A stretch of 5,021 bases of DNA. Source: Clostridia bacterium. Its GTDB lineage: Bacteria; Bacillota_A; Clostridia; Peptostreptococcales; JAAYPU01. Position 1 is the first letter of the stretch. Every line of letters begins with the position of its first letter. Positions 4,997-5,021 of this stretch are shown here, in pieces. The DNA lies in contig JAKSCF010000051.1 of assembly GCA_022360735.1 (NCBI GenBank), forward strand, positions 1-5,021, written 5' to 3'. Under the pieces are notes generated by a model. That model ran no database searches. It had not been told where the DNA came from and worked only from the letters and a program-made list of their open reading frames with translations. The position numbers and the translations under genes were made by a program.

Positions 4997-5021
4997 GGAT
5001 CAAAACGTGCAAATAAAAAAA

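Overview
The window reads as a low-GC, Gram-positive, endospore-forming firmicute, most likely a clostridium. The support is AT-rich intergenic DNA, strong AGGAGG-type ribosome binding sites, TTG start use, CCA tails encoded in all four tRNA genes, and a yunB-type sporulation gene. The genus cannot be fixed from the sequence alone.

Layout from left to right. Positions 18-444 hold a leftward tRNA operon, in transcription order Asn(GTT)-Glu(TTC)-Val(TAC)-Asp(GTC). It is driven by a promoter with a perfect TTGACA box, a 17-bp spacer and TAATAT (487-515), and it probably continues off the left edge. Neighbouring tRNA genes are 5 and 8 nt apart, except Glu and Val, which are separated by 110 nt. 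Almost all of that gap is one 105-bp imperfect palindrome (179-283) built of 7-bp repeats. Next is a small leftward gene for an unrecognised three-helix membrane protein (542-883) with its own strong promoter (919-947). Two rightward, translationally coupled half-size TauE/SafE (TSUP) membrane transporter genes follow (1085-1429 and 1429-1782). They run head-on into a leftward group: the second TSUP gene and the CoA-binding-protein gene share a TTAA in which both stop codons lie.

The leftward group is hflX (2892-4184, TTG start), then a YigZ/IMPACT-family gene (2269-2895, overlapping hflX by ATGA), then a YccU-like CoA-binding-protein gene (1779-2183). hflX and the yigZ-like gene are clearly one transcription unit, and the CoA-binding gene is probably co-transcribed. 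HflX is a ribosome-binding GTPase linked to rescue of stalled or stressed ribosomes. The other two are widespread conserved proteins of poorly defined role. Upstream of hflX, also leftward, is a YunB-like sporulation gene (4274-4948), with a possible mother-cell sigma-factor promoter near the right edge.

Most protein genes here are ordinary housekeeping or sporulation genes. The most unusual object is the 105-bp heptad palindrome inside the tRNA operon. It folds in register across all 51 base-pair positions with no gap, has four U-U mismatches spaced seven pairs apart, and behaves like an insertion: removing it restores a normal 5-nt tRNA spacer. I saw no defence system, CRISPR array, phage gene or transposase gene.
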